64,000 nt of DNA. It comes from Gammaproteobacteria bacterium (GTDB lineage: Bacteria; Pseudomonadota; Gammaproteobacteria; Pseudomonadales; Azotimanducaceae). Below are positions 37,830-45,994 of this stretch, one piece after another (the stretch's first letter is position 1; each line of letters begins with the position of its first letter). Both the position numbers and the translations under genes were made by a program. The stretch spans positions 72,947-136,946 of the forward strand of contig VXYL01000070.1 of the NCBI GenBank assembly GCA_009846005.1, read 5' to 3'. Below the pieces are notes generated by a model. It did no database searches and was not told where the DNA came from. It saw only the letters and a program-made list of their open reading frames with translations.

Positions 37830-38990
37830 ATGGACTTCGGGCTCACCACGGAACAGCAGATGGTCGTGGACACGGTGCGCGAATTCGTCGAGCGTGAACT
37901 GTACCCCCACGAGGAGGCGGTGGAGCGAACCGGGAAGGTGCCCCCGGAGCTCGGCGAGTCGATCAAGCGCAAGGTCATCGAACTCGGCTTCTACGCGCCG
38001 AATCTACCCGTCGAGGTCGGCGGCGGCGGACTCGACCACCTGACCTTCACGCTATTGGAACGGGAACTCGGCCGCGCATCCATGGCGCTGACCGTGTTCT
38101 GGGGCCGACCCTCCGGAATCCTCATGGCTTGCAACGCCGATCAGCGCGAGCGCTACCTCCTCCCCAGCGCCCGGGGCGAACGGCTCGATGCGTTGGCGAT
38201 GACGGAACCCGGCGCTGGTTCGGACCTGCGCGGCATGCGGTGCATCGCGCGGCCCGACGGCGACGACTGGATCCTCAACGGCACCAAGCATTTCATCTCC
38301 CATGCCGACGTCGCGGACTTCGTCATCGTGTTCGTGGCCACCGGCGAGGAGAACACGGCGCGCGGTCCCAAAAAGCGCATGACCTGTTTTCTGGTGGATC
38401 GCGACACGCCCGGTTTCGACATCCGCCCCGGCTACGACTCCGTCTCCCACCGCGGCTACCACAACGCGGTGCTCGCCTTCGACGATTGCCGACTACCGTG
38501 TACGCAGATTCTCGGCGAGCCGCATCGGGGCTTCGACCTGGCCAACGACTGGCTCTACGGAACCCGGCTGACCGTGGCCGCGATGTGCGTCGGCCGGTCG
38601 CGGCGTGTCTTCGACCTCGCCCTGGCCTATGCCGCTGAACGCGAACAGTTCGGGCAGCCGATCGGCAAGTTCCAGGGTGTGTCGTTCAAGCTCGCCGACA
38701 TGATCACGGAGATCGACGCAGCGGACTGGATGACCCTCGCTGCGGCATGGCGCCTGAAACACGGCCTGTCGGCGAACCGGGAGATTGCCTCAGCCAAGCT
38801 CTACGCTTCGGAGATGCTGGCGCGGGTGACCGACGAGGCGGTGCAGATCCACGGCGGCATGGGCCTGATGAGCGACCTCCCAGTTGCGAGGTTCTGGCGG
38901 GACGCCCGCGTCGAACGCATCTGGGACGGCACGTCCGAGATTCAACGCCATATCATTGGGCGCGACCTGCTGCGCCCGCTGGGCGCTTGA
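37830..38990 (+). CDS. Acyl-CoA dehydrogenase, possibly crotonobetainyl-CoA reductase/CaiA-like
   Basis: This 386-residue FAD-dependent acyl-CoA dehydrogenase has ALAMTEPGAGSD and RPSGILMACN-type FAD/substrate segments and a C-terminal QIHGGMGL. Where medium-chain enzymes have the catalytic Glu in YEGT, this one has WDGTSEIQR, an Asp at the base position. In the carnitine operon it may link butyrobetainyl-CoA and crotonobetainyl-CoA, as CaiA does. That assignment rests on its neighbours, especially the CaiD-like gene three positions further on. Confidence 0.82.
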   Translation: MDFGLTTEQQMVVDTVREFVERELYPHEEAVERTGKVPPELGESIKRKVIELGFYAPNLPVEVGGGGLDHLTFTLLERELGRASMALTVFWGRPSGILMACNADQRERYLLPSARGERLDALAMTEPGAGSDLRGMRCIARPDGDDWILNGTKHFISHADVADFVIVFVATGEENTARGPKKRMTCFLVDRDTPGFDIRPGYDSVSHRGYHNAVLAFDDCRLPCTQILGEPHRGFDLANDWLYGTRLTVAAMCVGRSRRVFDLALAYAAEREQFGQPIGKFQGVSFKLADMITEIDAADWMTLAAAWRLKHGLSANREIASAKLYASEMLARVTDEAVQIHGGMGLMSDLPVARFWRDARVERIWDGTSEIQRHIIGRDLLRPLGA

Positions 38991-38993
38991 CAG

Positions 38994-41063
38994 GTGGGTC
39001 ACGAAGCCAAACGGCTCGCGCGATTGCTCCACCCGCGCACGATTGCCGTAATCGGCGGTACGCCTGCTGCACGGGTCGTCGAGCAATGCGACCGGATGGC
39101 ATTCGACGGTGCGATCTGGCCGGTGCATCCATACCGTGACGAAGTGGCGTGCAGGGCCGTCTTCCGATCGGTCGCCGATCTGCCCGAAGCACCCGATGCG
39201 GCTTTCGTCGGGGTCAACCGCCACGCCACCGTCGACGCCGTGGCGGATCTCGCGGCGCGCGGGGCGGGCGGGGCGATCTGCTACGCCTCCGGCTTCCTCG
39301 AGGCCAGCGACGGCGCAAGGCTGCAGCGCCAACTCGTCGAGGCGGCATCGGGCATGCCGATCATCGGCCCGAACTGCTATGGCGCGATCAACTTCCTGGA
39401 CGGCGTGCCGCTGTGGCCGGACCAGCACGGCGGCCAGCGGCTCGGCCCGACCGCCCGCGGCGTTGCGATCATCACCCAATCCTCCAACATCGCCATCAGC
39501 ATCACCATGCAGCGGCGCGGCTTGCCGATCGCCTATCTCGTCACCGCCGGAAACCAGGCACAGCTCGGCGTGGCCGAACTGGCGGCGGCACTTCTCGACG
39601 ACGACCGCGTTAGCGCCATCGGACTGCATGTCGAAGGATTCGAATCGGTTCCCGTGTACGAGTATCTGGCTCGCCGCGCGCGGCAGCGCCAGGTGGCCGT
39701 GGTGGTCGTGAAGGTGGGTCGGTCGACGCGGGGCAGCGCGGCGGCGTTGACCCACACTGCATCAATTGCAGGCTCCGATGCCGGTGCCGACGCATTCCTC
39801 AACCGTCTCGGGTTCGCCCGCGCGAACGGCATTCCCGAGCTCCTGGAAACTCTGAAGCTACTGCATGTCCACGGTCCCTTCGACAGGCACCGGTTGGGGG
39901 CCATGTGCTGTTCCGGCGGGGAGGCGAGCATCGTCGCGGACGCTGCGGAGGAAGCCGGTGTCGCGCTGCCGGCATTGCCGGCTCACCACGCCGCAGATGT
40001 CGCGGAAACAGTGCATCCCCTGGTCGCGGTGGCGAACCCGTTCGACTACCACACATTCGATTGGGGGGATTCGAACGCCCTCACCAGGACCTTCGCCGCT
40101 TTCGGCCGGGGTCCCTACGACGCGACGCTCCTGGTGCTGGACTTCCCGCGACCGGACCGGTGCAGCGACGCCGATTGGGAGATCACATTGCAGGCCTTCG
40201 AATGTGCAATGAAACGTGGTGAGCACAAAGGCATCATCGCCGCGACGCTCGCCGAGAATCTGCCGGAGGACCGTGCCATCGCGTTGATCGAGCGTGGCAT
40301 CGCGCCGCTCGCTGGCATCCGCGAAGCGCTCGGTGCCATAAGGGCCGCGGCGGTGATCGGAGCCGCGTGGCGCGAGGGCGAATACCGTCCCGTCCTACCC
40401 GCCTCGTGCTTGGCGGGCGACGCGGTCACGTTGGACGAGGCATCGTCGAAACGGCTCCTGTCCGAATACGACGTGCAAGTTCCGGACGGCTCCGTCGTCC
40501 AAGATGCCGAGGCCGCCGTTGACGTCGCCAAGTCGCTCGGCGGCCGCGTCGTGGTCAAGGCACTCGGCGTAGCGCACAAGACCGAGCGCGGCGCCATTCG
40601 CGCGGGCCTGTCCGAACCCGACGACATCCGGGCAGCAGCCCGGGATCTGGTCGCGTTCGGGAACGGGATCCTCGTCGAACGTTTCGAGACGGACACCGTT
40701 GTCGAGTTGATCGTCGGCATCAGCCGGGACACCCAACTCGGCCTTATGTTGACGATCGGATCGGGGGGCGTGCTCGTCGAGCTACTCGCCGATACGGCTA
40801 CCCTGCTGCTGCCGGTTGGCGAGTCGGACGTGCGAAACGCCCTCGCCAGCCTCCGCTACGCACCCTTGTTCCAGGGTCATCGGGGTCGCGAGGCAGCGGA
40901 CGTGGGCGCCGCCGTGGACGCAATTCTCGGCATCGCCCGGTTCGCCGTGGACCACCAAGCCTCACTCGAGGAGTTGGACGTCAACCCGCTGGCCGTCGCT
41001 CCCGAAGGTCGCGGGGTTCGGGCACTCGACGCCCTGGTGCGCCTGCGGAGCAGTGCAGCGTGA
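38994..41063 (+). CDS. NDP-forming acyl-CoA synthetase (ATP-grasp type)
   Basis: This 689-residue protein has the domain order of ADP-forming acyl-CoA synthetases: CoA-binding domain (about residues 1-130, ARLLHPRTIAVIGGTP), flavodoxin-like ligase domains (about 150-430, GVAIITQSSNIAISI and CCSGGEASIVAD) and a C-terminal ATP-grasp domain (about 470-689, GGRVVVKALGVAHKTERGAI and LEELDVNPLAV). It would activate a carboxylic acid to its CoA ester reversibly with ATP. In this operon it could replace the AMP-forming CaiC. The start is GTG at 38994, 3 bp after the previous stop; the end overlaps caiD. Confidence 0.88.
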   Translation: MGHEAKRLARLLHPRTIAVIGGTPAARVVEQCDRMAFDGAIWPVHPYRDEVACRAVFRSVADLPEAPDAAFVGVNRHATVDAVADLAARGAGGAICYASGFLEASDGARLQRQLVEAASGMPIIGPNCYGAINFLDGVPLWPDQHGGQRLGPTARGVAIITQSSNIAISITMQRRGLPIAYLVTAGNQAQLGVAELAAALLDDDRVSAIGLHVEGFESVPVYEYLARRARQRQVAVVVVKVGRSTRGSAAALTHTASIAGSDAGADAFLNRLGFARANGIPELLETLKLLHVHGPFDRHRLGAMCCSGGEASIVADAAEEAGVALPALPAHHAADVAETVHPLVAVANPFDYHTFDWGDSNALTRTFAAFGRGPYDATLLVLDFPRPDRCSDADWEITLQAFECAMKRGEHKGIIAATLAENLPEDRAIALIERGIAPLAGIREALGAIRAAAVIGAAWREGEYRPVLPASCLAGDAVTLDEASSKRLLSEYDVQVPDGSVVQDAEAAVDVAKSLGGRVVVKALGVAHKTERGAIRAGLSEPDDIRAAARDLVAFGNGILVERFETDTVVELIVGISRDTQLGLMLTIGSGGVLVELLADTATLLLPVGESDVRNALASLRYAPLFQGHRGREAADVGAAVDAILGIARFAVDHQASLEELDVNPLAVAPEGRGVRALDALVRLRSSAA

Positions 41064-41842
41064 GCGTCCCCTTGAAGATCCGCACCGAGGGTGGCGTGCT
41101 CGAGGTCGTCCTAGACCGACCCAAGGCCAATGCCATCGATCTCGCCACCAGCCGGCTCATGGGCGAGACTTTCAAGCGATTCCGCGACGAGGAGGCGTTG
41201 CGTGTCGCCATCGTCACCGGTGCCGGCGAAAGGTTCTTCAGCGCGGGTTGGGATCTCAAGGCCGCCGACGACGGCGATGCCGTGGATGGCGACTACGGGT
41301 GCGGCGGGTTCGGGGGCATGCAGGAACTTCCAGACCTGAACAAGCCGCTCATCGCCGCCGTCAATGGCATGGCGGTCGGCGGCGGGTGGGAACTTGCATT
41401 GTCCTGCGACCTGATCGTTGCCTCGACCACGGCGTCGTTCGCACTCCCCGAAATCCGTGCCGGCACCCTTGCAGACGCCGCGTCCATCAAGCTGCCCAAG
41501 CGAATTCCGTACCACGTGGCCATGGACCTCCTGCTCACCGGCCGATCGATGGACGCCGACGAAGCCCGCCGTTGGGGTGTGGTCAACGAGGTCGTCGAAC
41601 CCGAAGCGCTGCTCGAGCGTGCCTGGGAAATCGCCCGCCGCCTTGCGGACGGTCCACCGCTGGTCTTCGCCGCCATCAAGGAAGTGGTACGCGAAGCCGA
41701 AGCCCTGCCCGCCCAGGAAGCGCTACGCCGGGTGGGCAAACGCGAGTTCCGTACCGTGGATCGGCTCTACAACAGTGAGGACCAGCTCGAGGGCGCGCGA
41801 GCATTCGCCGAGAAGCGCGAACCCAAGTGGAAGGGGCGTTGA
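41060..41842 (+). CDS. caiD: Crotonobetainyl-CoA hydratase (CaiD-like)
   Basis: This 260-residue crotonase-fold enzyme interconverts crotonobetainyl-CoA and carnitinyl-CoA. It closely resembles E. coli CaiD along its length: LDRPKANAID, GERFFSAGWDLKAA, NGMAVGGGWELAL, SFALPEIRAG and a C-terminus FAEKREPKWKGR. The two crotonase-type catalytic glutamates fall at 111 and 131, the same numbers as in CaiD. It overlaps the ligase gene by 4 nt. It ties the operon to carnitine/crotonobetaine rather than ordinary fatty acids. Confidence 0.9.
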   Translation: MSVPLKIRTEGGVLEVVLDRPKANAIDLATSRLMGETFKRFRDEEALRVAIVTGAGERFFSAGWDLKAADDGDAVDGDYGCGGFGGMQELPDLNKPLIAAVNGMAVGGGWELALSCDLIVASTTASFALPEIRAGTLADAASIKLPKRIPYHVAMDLLLTGRSMDADEARRWGVVNEVVEPEALLERAWEIARRLADGPPLVFAAIKEVVREAEALPAQEALRRVGKREFRTVDRLYNSEDQLEGARAFAEKREPKWKGR

Positions 41843-41865
41843 ACCGCAACGCGCTCACAATGCGC

Positions 41866-41892
41866 GGGCGACCGCAAGGGTCACACCTGCGA
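41866..41892 (-). repeat. Degenerate GTAG-hairpin (REP-like) element
   Basis: This 27-nt stretch matches the family in length and loop (CTTGC) and in its GGTCGCCC right arm on the minus strand, but GTAG has become GCAG and the stem has two mismatches. It overlaps the last codons of the sulfotransferase gene. Confidence 0.45.
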
Positions 41893-42516
41893 CGCCACCT
41901 CGTAACCTAGGGCCTCGAAATCCCGGCGGTAGAACGCGGTTACGGCCGCCGTTAGCTCGTGGTCGTAGTAGCTCGCGAATTCGTCGTGTTCGCTGGGGTT
42001 GCTTCGCTCTAGATCGACCTCCGCAACGCCGATCTGCCGACAGATCGCCCCGAAGCACGGTTGCAACGTCTCATAGCGGCCCACGTAGTCCATGCCGAGC
42101 TTCCCGTTTTCGTCCAGAAGCATGTCCACCTGCGGCCGGACCAGCACCCGTTGCCGGAACCGGGGGATCGTCAACGCGCTTTTCATGAACGCCGTCTCGC
42201 GACCGCGATAGCCCGGGTTGCGCTTGTTGAGCATGGCGCACACGGACACGAAGCGATCATAGGGGTTTCGGACGAAGGCGAACTTGAAGTAGTCGCGCCA
42301 CACGTTGGCCGGCAAGCTCGCCTGCACTTGCCGCAACGTGAGGTGGCCGTGGTTGAACCGGGCCAGTGCCGGTACCGGCAGCCGCACCTCGGCGGTCAGC
42401 GATTGCTGCTGCCAGTCGTCGCCCCCGAGGACGGGTCCGAGCGCTGCCCGGATGGCGTGCGTGCCTGTTCTCGGCACCGCGAAAAAGATGAACCGGTGCC
42501 GGTGCGAGACAATCAC
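41881..42516 (-). CDS. Sulfotransferase family protein
   Basis: This 211-residue protein has the compact fold of carbohydrate-type sulfotransferases. The PAPS 5'-phosphosulfate loop is FFAVPRTGTHAIR near residues 11-23, and the 3'-phosphate region is FAFVRNPYDRFVS near 78-90. The start is GTG at 42516. The acceptor is unknown. It lies 21 bp downstream of the PhyH-type gene at 42538 on the same strand, so the two may be co-transcribed. A degenerate REP-like element covers its last codons. Confidence 0.85.
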   Translation of the reverse strand: MIVSHRHRFIFFAVPRTGTHAIRAALGPVLGGDDWQQQSLTAEVRLPVPALARFNHGHLTLRQVQASLPANVWRDYFKFAFVRNPYDRFVSVCAMLNKRNPGYRGRETAFMKSALTIPRFRQRVLVRPQVDMLLDENGKLGMDYVGRYETLQPCFGAICRQIGVAEVDLERSNPSEHDEFASYYDHELTAAVTAFYRRDFEALGYEVASQV

Positions 42517-42537
42517 GAACCGACGGCTCCTGCCGTC

Positions 42538-43395
42538 TCACCTTCGGGAGATTTCGCGATGCGAAATCTCCGGGCGACCGCGAAGCGGTCGCGTTCCCAT
42601 CGTCTCCCGAACCTGGCGATCCAACTCCCGCTGCCGGGCCACGGCCGCGGGATCGAAATCCACGGTTGCGGGCATGTCCTCGCCGAAGTGCCCGTAGGTG
42701 TCGACGCCGCTCACCAGAATCGCGGTGTCGCGATCATGCTGGGTCTGGCGCATATGGGTCGCCACGTACTGGGCATTGAAGCCGATGCGCCGTTCGCTAC
42801 TCTCGTTCGGTAGGGAGGCATGCAAGGTCCAGCCGTGGTGGAAGGAAGCCTCGCCTGGCATCAGTTCGCAGAAGACGGCCTGGCCGTCGTCGACATCCGC
42901 GACGGTTTGGCCCTGGTAGAGCACATTCGAGTCGTCAGGCGTTAACGAGTGGCTCATGCGCCCGAACCGGTGGCTGCCGGGCACCATCCGCATGCCGCCG
43001 CTCGACTCGTTGGCAGCCGACAGTGCGATCCACACCGACACCTGGTCCTCGCCGTCGAGACCCCAGTAGGCAAGATCCTGATGCCAGCTAACGTGGGCGG
43101 ACGAACGCGGCTCCTTGACGATATAGGTGCCGTTCCAGAGCAGGACATTGGGACCGATCAAGGCGTTCACGACCTCCAAGACCCGCGGGTGCCTAGCGAG
43201 TTCCATGGGCGAACGCAGGATGGTGTAGACCTTGCCCTGGTAGTGTAGGTCGCCGAACGACCGCTCCGCCCGCTCCATGCGCCGACGGTGTGCCAACGCC
43301 TCCGTCTCGTCGAGGATGCGGATCGGGGACAGGAAGCCGTCCCGCGCGAACCGTTTCCGCCAGTCGTCGGCGGGCGTGGATTGCGACTGCTTCAT
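42538..43395 (-). CDS. Phytanoyl-CoA dioxygenase (PhyH) family protein
   Basis: This 285-residue Fe(II)/2OG oxygenase has metal ligands in SWHQDLAYWG and a distal His in HHGWTLHAS, with an Arg in ERRIGFN for 2OG. MVPGSHRFG is the usual PhyH segment. ATG at 43395 starts MKQSQSTPADD; the open frame upstream (to 43899) runs antisense to the CoA-transferase gene and is rejected. The last 17 or so codons (RPLRGRPEISHREISRR) are made of two perfect DNA hairpins, so the C-terminal tail looks like an inserted palindrome. The substrate is unknown. Confidence 0.86.
   Translation of the reverse strand: MKQSQSTPADDWRKRFARDGFLSPIRILDETEALAHRRRMERAERSFGDLHYQGKVYTILRSPMELARHPRVLEVVNALIGPNVLLWNGTYIVKEPRSSAHVSWHQDLAYWGLDGEDQVSVWIALSAANESSGGMRMVPGSHRFGRMSHSLTPDDSNVLYQGQTVADVDDGQAVFCELMPGEASFHHGWTLHASLPNESSERRIGFNAQYVATHMRQTQHDRDTAILVSGVDTYGHFGEDMPATVDFDPAAVARQRELDRQVRETMGTRPLRGRPEISHREISRR
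42547..42592. repeat. Twin hairpin inside the 3' end of a PhyH-type gene
   Basis: Two adjacent perfect inverted repeats: GGAGATTTCGC/GCGAAATCTCC with a 3-nt loop (42547-42571) and GCGACCGC/GCGGTCGC with loop GAA (42574-42592). They encode the C-terminal tail of the oxygenase. There is no T-run, so a simple terminator is unlikely. Confidence 0.7.
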
Positions 43396-43515
43396 GGCGA
43401 TTCTTCCGATCAACGCCAACCCGTCGATGATCGCGCCACGGACATCGGACACGCAAGCGGACCCGGCAGCGATAGAATCACCCGTTCGACCTGACCCGAC
43501 GCAAGAAAGACCCTT

Positions 43516-44694
43516 ATGGCCGGCACCCTGGATGGCATCCGCGTTCTCGACCTGACCACCATCTACTCCGGCCCCATCGCCGCCTCGATCCTCGGCGACC
43601 AGGGGGCGGACGTCGTCAAGGTCGAATCCCCCGACGGCGACTTCATGCGCTTTGGGGGCGCTTCCGAGCACAACGGTGTAGGCGGAGCCTTCGCGATGAT
43701 GAACCGCAACAAGCGTTCCATCGTCATCGATCTTAGCCTCGACGAAGGCCGGGGCGTGTTCGAAACTCTCGTCGAAACCGCCGACGTGGTGATGGAGAAC
43801 TACCGACCCGGCGTAATGGAACGTTTGAAGATCGGCTACGAGTCCCTCAAGTCCATCAATCCGCGGCTCGTCTTCGCGTCGATCAACGGCGTCGGCCACA
43901 CCGGACCCTACGCCAAGCGGCGGGTCTACGACGCCATCATCCAGTCAATCTCCGGCATCGGATCCCTGCAGGCGGATCCAGCAACCGAGCGACCTCTCCT
44001 CATCAACTCGCTGATCTGCGACAAGATCACCTCGATGACCGCGGCCCAGGCCATCGCATCCGCGCTCGTCGCCCGGGAGCGCACCGGGGTCGGCCAGCGG
44101 GTGGACATCGCCATGCTGGATTCGGCGCTGTTCTTCCTGTGGCCAGACAACATGCTGAACTACACCTTCGCCGGCGACGAGAAGCCCCACCAAGGGGGCA
44201 GATCGCATGAGCGCATGGTTCACGAAACCCGCGACGGGTACATCTGCACCATGCCCGTGCAGCGGCGGGAATGGGAGGGAGTGTTCAAAGCCCTGGACCT
44301 TCCCAACCTGTTTGAGGACGAGCGTTTCCGCACCCAGGCCGCCCTCGACTCGGGCCTGTTCCGGCGCACCCTTGACGAGGGCTACGCCAGCTTCGACACC
44401 GACGATCTCGCCGAGCGCCTCGAACGCCACGAGGTGCCCTTCGCCATCATCAATCCCCGGGATGCCGTGATCGACGATCCCCAGGTGAAGGCGATGGAAG
44501 CGCTGCTCGAATTCGAACATCCCGTCGCCGGCCCGATGCGCCAGGCACGGCCGCCCGCCCGGTTCGGCGAGACCCCCTCGGCGATTTTCCGGTGTTCCCC
44601 GGAACTCGGCGAGCACACCCGCGAGCTGCTCCGGGAAGCGGGCCTCACCGACGACGCGATTACGGACCTGCGGGCACGGAAGATCGTGCGCTGA
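43516..44694 (+). CDS. Class III (CaiB/BaiF family) CoA-transferase
   Basis: This 392-residue enzyme of the family III CoA-transferases moves CoA between carboxylates through an aspartyl-CoA thioester. Family features are RVLDLTTIYSGPIAASILGD, GADVVKVESPDGD, NRNKRSIVIDLS, VVMENYRPGVMERL and TGPYAKRRVYDAIIQSISG. It could serve as the CaiB-like transferase for the carnitine genes about 1.7 kb away, but it is on a separate transcript and its substrate cannot be read from the sequence. It is divergent from the PhyH-type gene, with 120 bp between the starts. Confidence 0.88.
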   Translation: MAGTLDGIRVLDLTTIYSGPIAASILGDQGADVVKVESPDGDFMRFGGASEHNGVGGAFAMMNRNKRSIVIDLSLDEGRGVFETLVETADVVMENYRPGVMERLKIGYESLKSINPRLVFASINGVGHTGPYAKRRVYDAIIQSISGIGSLQADPATERPLLINSLICDKITSMTAAQAIASALVARERTGVGQRVDIAMLDSALFFLWPDNMLNYTFAGDEKPHQGGRSHERMVHETRDGYICTMPVQRREWEGVFKALDLPNLFEDERFRTQAALDSGLFRRTLDEGYASFDTDDLAERLERHEVPFAIINPRDAVIDDPQVKAMEALLEFEHPVAGPMRQARPPARFGETPSAIFRCSPELGEHTRELLREAGLTDDAITDLRARKIVR

Positions 44695-44701
44695 ACGTGG
44701 G

Positions 44702-45031
44702 TCAAGCCGCAGGCGTCTTCGAGAAACCCTGCAGGACGACGACCCCTGCGATAATCAGCAACATGCCGACTATCCCCGGCAGGTCGGGGATCTCCTTGTA
44801 GTAGGCAGCGCCGATCACCGCGATCAGGAAAATCCCCATTCCGGCCCAGATCGCATAGGTGACGCCCACGGGCAGGCTGCGCAACACGAGGGTCAGCAGG
44901 TAGAAGGAGATGGCGTACCCGACCACGACGATGACGCTCGGCACCGGCTTGGTAAACTCCGCCGACGCCTTTAGGGCAGTGGTGGCGATCACCTCCGATA
45001 CGATCGCGACAGATAGAAAGATGTAGGGCAT
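44702..45031 (-). CDS. Small multidrug resistance (EmrE/QacE-like) transporter
   Basis: This 109-residue, four-helix inner-membrane protein of the SMR family is an antiporter of quaternary ammonium and other cations against protons. The essential membrane Glu is at position 13 (VAIVSEVIATTALK), and the conserved YAIWAGMG contains the family Trp. SYLLTLVLRSLP-like sequence in helix 2 is typical of the EmrE branch rather than the guanidinium-exporting Gdx branch. It converges on the CoA-transferase gene with a 7-bp gap. In this context it might move betaine-type cations, but that is speculative. Confidence 0.9.
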   Translation of the reverse strand: MPYIFLSVAIVSEVIATTALKASAEFTKPVPSVIVVVGYAISFYLLTLVLRSLPVGVTYAIWAGMGIFLIAVIGAAYYKEIPDLPGIVGMLLIIAGVVVLQGFSKTPAA

Positions 45032-45071
45032 GGTCGTCCTCCGGGCATGTGTAGTAGACGGGCCGTCCGCG

Positions 45072-45938
45072 TCATGAGCGGTCTGGATCGAGGTCCTTCA
45101 ACATCGCGAGGAGCACGGCGACAAACACCGGCGTCGTGAGCGTGGCCCCGGCAGCGTTGACCAGAACCACGGTCATACGCGCGCCGAACTCGCCGTCCGT
45201 GGCCGCGATGAGCACCATGCCGGCAGCCCCCGCCAAGGACGCCACCGCGAAGACAATGAAACCCGCCACCGAAAGGACAACCAGCGCCCGCCACCAATTG
45301 CCCCGCACCAGACGCCAACTCCTAGTCAGGGCCGAGACGGCATCGAGATTCCGGGTGGCTACCAGAGGCAGCGCGAGGCACCAGTAAACGAACAGAACCA
45401 TCAGCGGTATCGCAGCAACGAGCATGACGGCCATCGCCACTAGGCCGGCCATGAGACTGACCAAGGAAGGATGTACCGCCAGCAGAAACGCAAGAACAAC
45501 CATCCAGCCCACGAGCAACGCTGCCCCGACAATGATCGCGAAGGTCGCGGCGTACGCCACAAGGCAGCCAGCCAACGGCAGAACCCGTCGCCAGGCCCCC
45601 CCGAGCGCAGCCTGCCAACGCAGCGTGGCACCGTTCGCGACGGCATCCATCTGCATCATCACGCCGAGACACAGGAACATGCCGACCGGCCAGGTGACGG
45701 CAAACCCGACGGCGAGGTCGCCGAGCGCATCCAACGTCTTGCCCCGTTCGGCGACCGTGTTCGTCAAGACGCCGCTTGAGAGGAGAACCTCCGTCAGGCT
45801 GGGGTAGAAATACGGGAGGTTCCGAACCAAGGCCGAGGCGAACGAGAGCGCTACAACCGAACCGAACGCCGCCTTGAAGAGCGTGATCCCCTGGTCGAGG
45901 ACGACACCAACCTCGCGACCGGCATGCTGCGGGACCAT
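45072..45938 (-). CDS. Uncharacterised polytopic membrane protein
   Basis: This 288-residue protein has about six hydrophobic helices, with a polar N-terminus (MVPQHAGREVGVVLDQGITL) and the segment VSALTRSWRLVRGNWWRALV. That segment resembles the repeat seen in glycerophosphodiester phosphodiesterase membrane domains and related DUF families, but no catalytic motif is present. ATG at 45938 is chosen; the frame further upstream is made of a REP-like element and antisense sequence of the Lrp gene. It lies 40 bp upstream of the SMR gene on the same strand. Function unknown. Confidence 0.72.
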   Translation of the reverse strand: MVPQHAGREVGVVLDQGITLFKAAFGSVVALSFASALVRNLPYFYPSLTEVLLSSGVLTNTVAERGKTLDALGDLAVGFAVTWPVGMFLCLGVMMQMDAVANGATLRWQAALGGAWRRVLPLAGCLVAYAATFAIIVGAALLVGWMVVLAFLLAVHPSLVSLMAGLVAMAVMLVAAIPLMVLFVYWCLALPLVATRNLDAVSALTRSWRLVRGNWWRALVVLSVAGFIVFAVASLAGAAGMVLIAATDGEFGARMTVVLVNAAGATLTTPVFVAVLLAMLKDLDPDRS

Positions 45939-45963
45939 GCGCCGAGTGTACGCGCGTTGCCAA

Positions 45964-45990
45964 TCGTAGGGGACGGGCTTGTCCCGACCC
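45964..45990 (+). repeat. GTAG-hairpin (REP-like) element
   Basis: TCGTAG, stem GGGACGGG, loop CTTGT, then CCCGACCC, with one stem mismatch. It fills the gap between the membrane-protein start (45938) and the Lrp stop (45995). Confidence 0.75.
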
Positions 45991-45994
45991 GTCT

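Noticed and set aside
42538-43899. The longer start for the PhyH-type gene reaching back to 43899
   Set aside because: The extra 168 codons run antisense to the start of the CoA-transferase gene and do not resemble PhyH. ATG 43395 gives family length.
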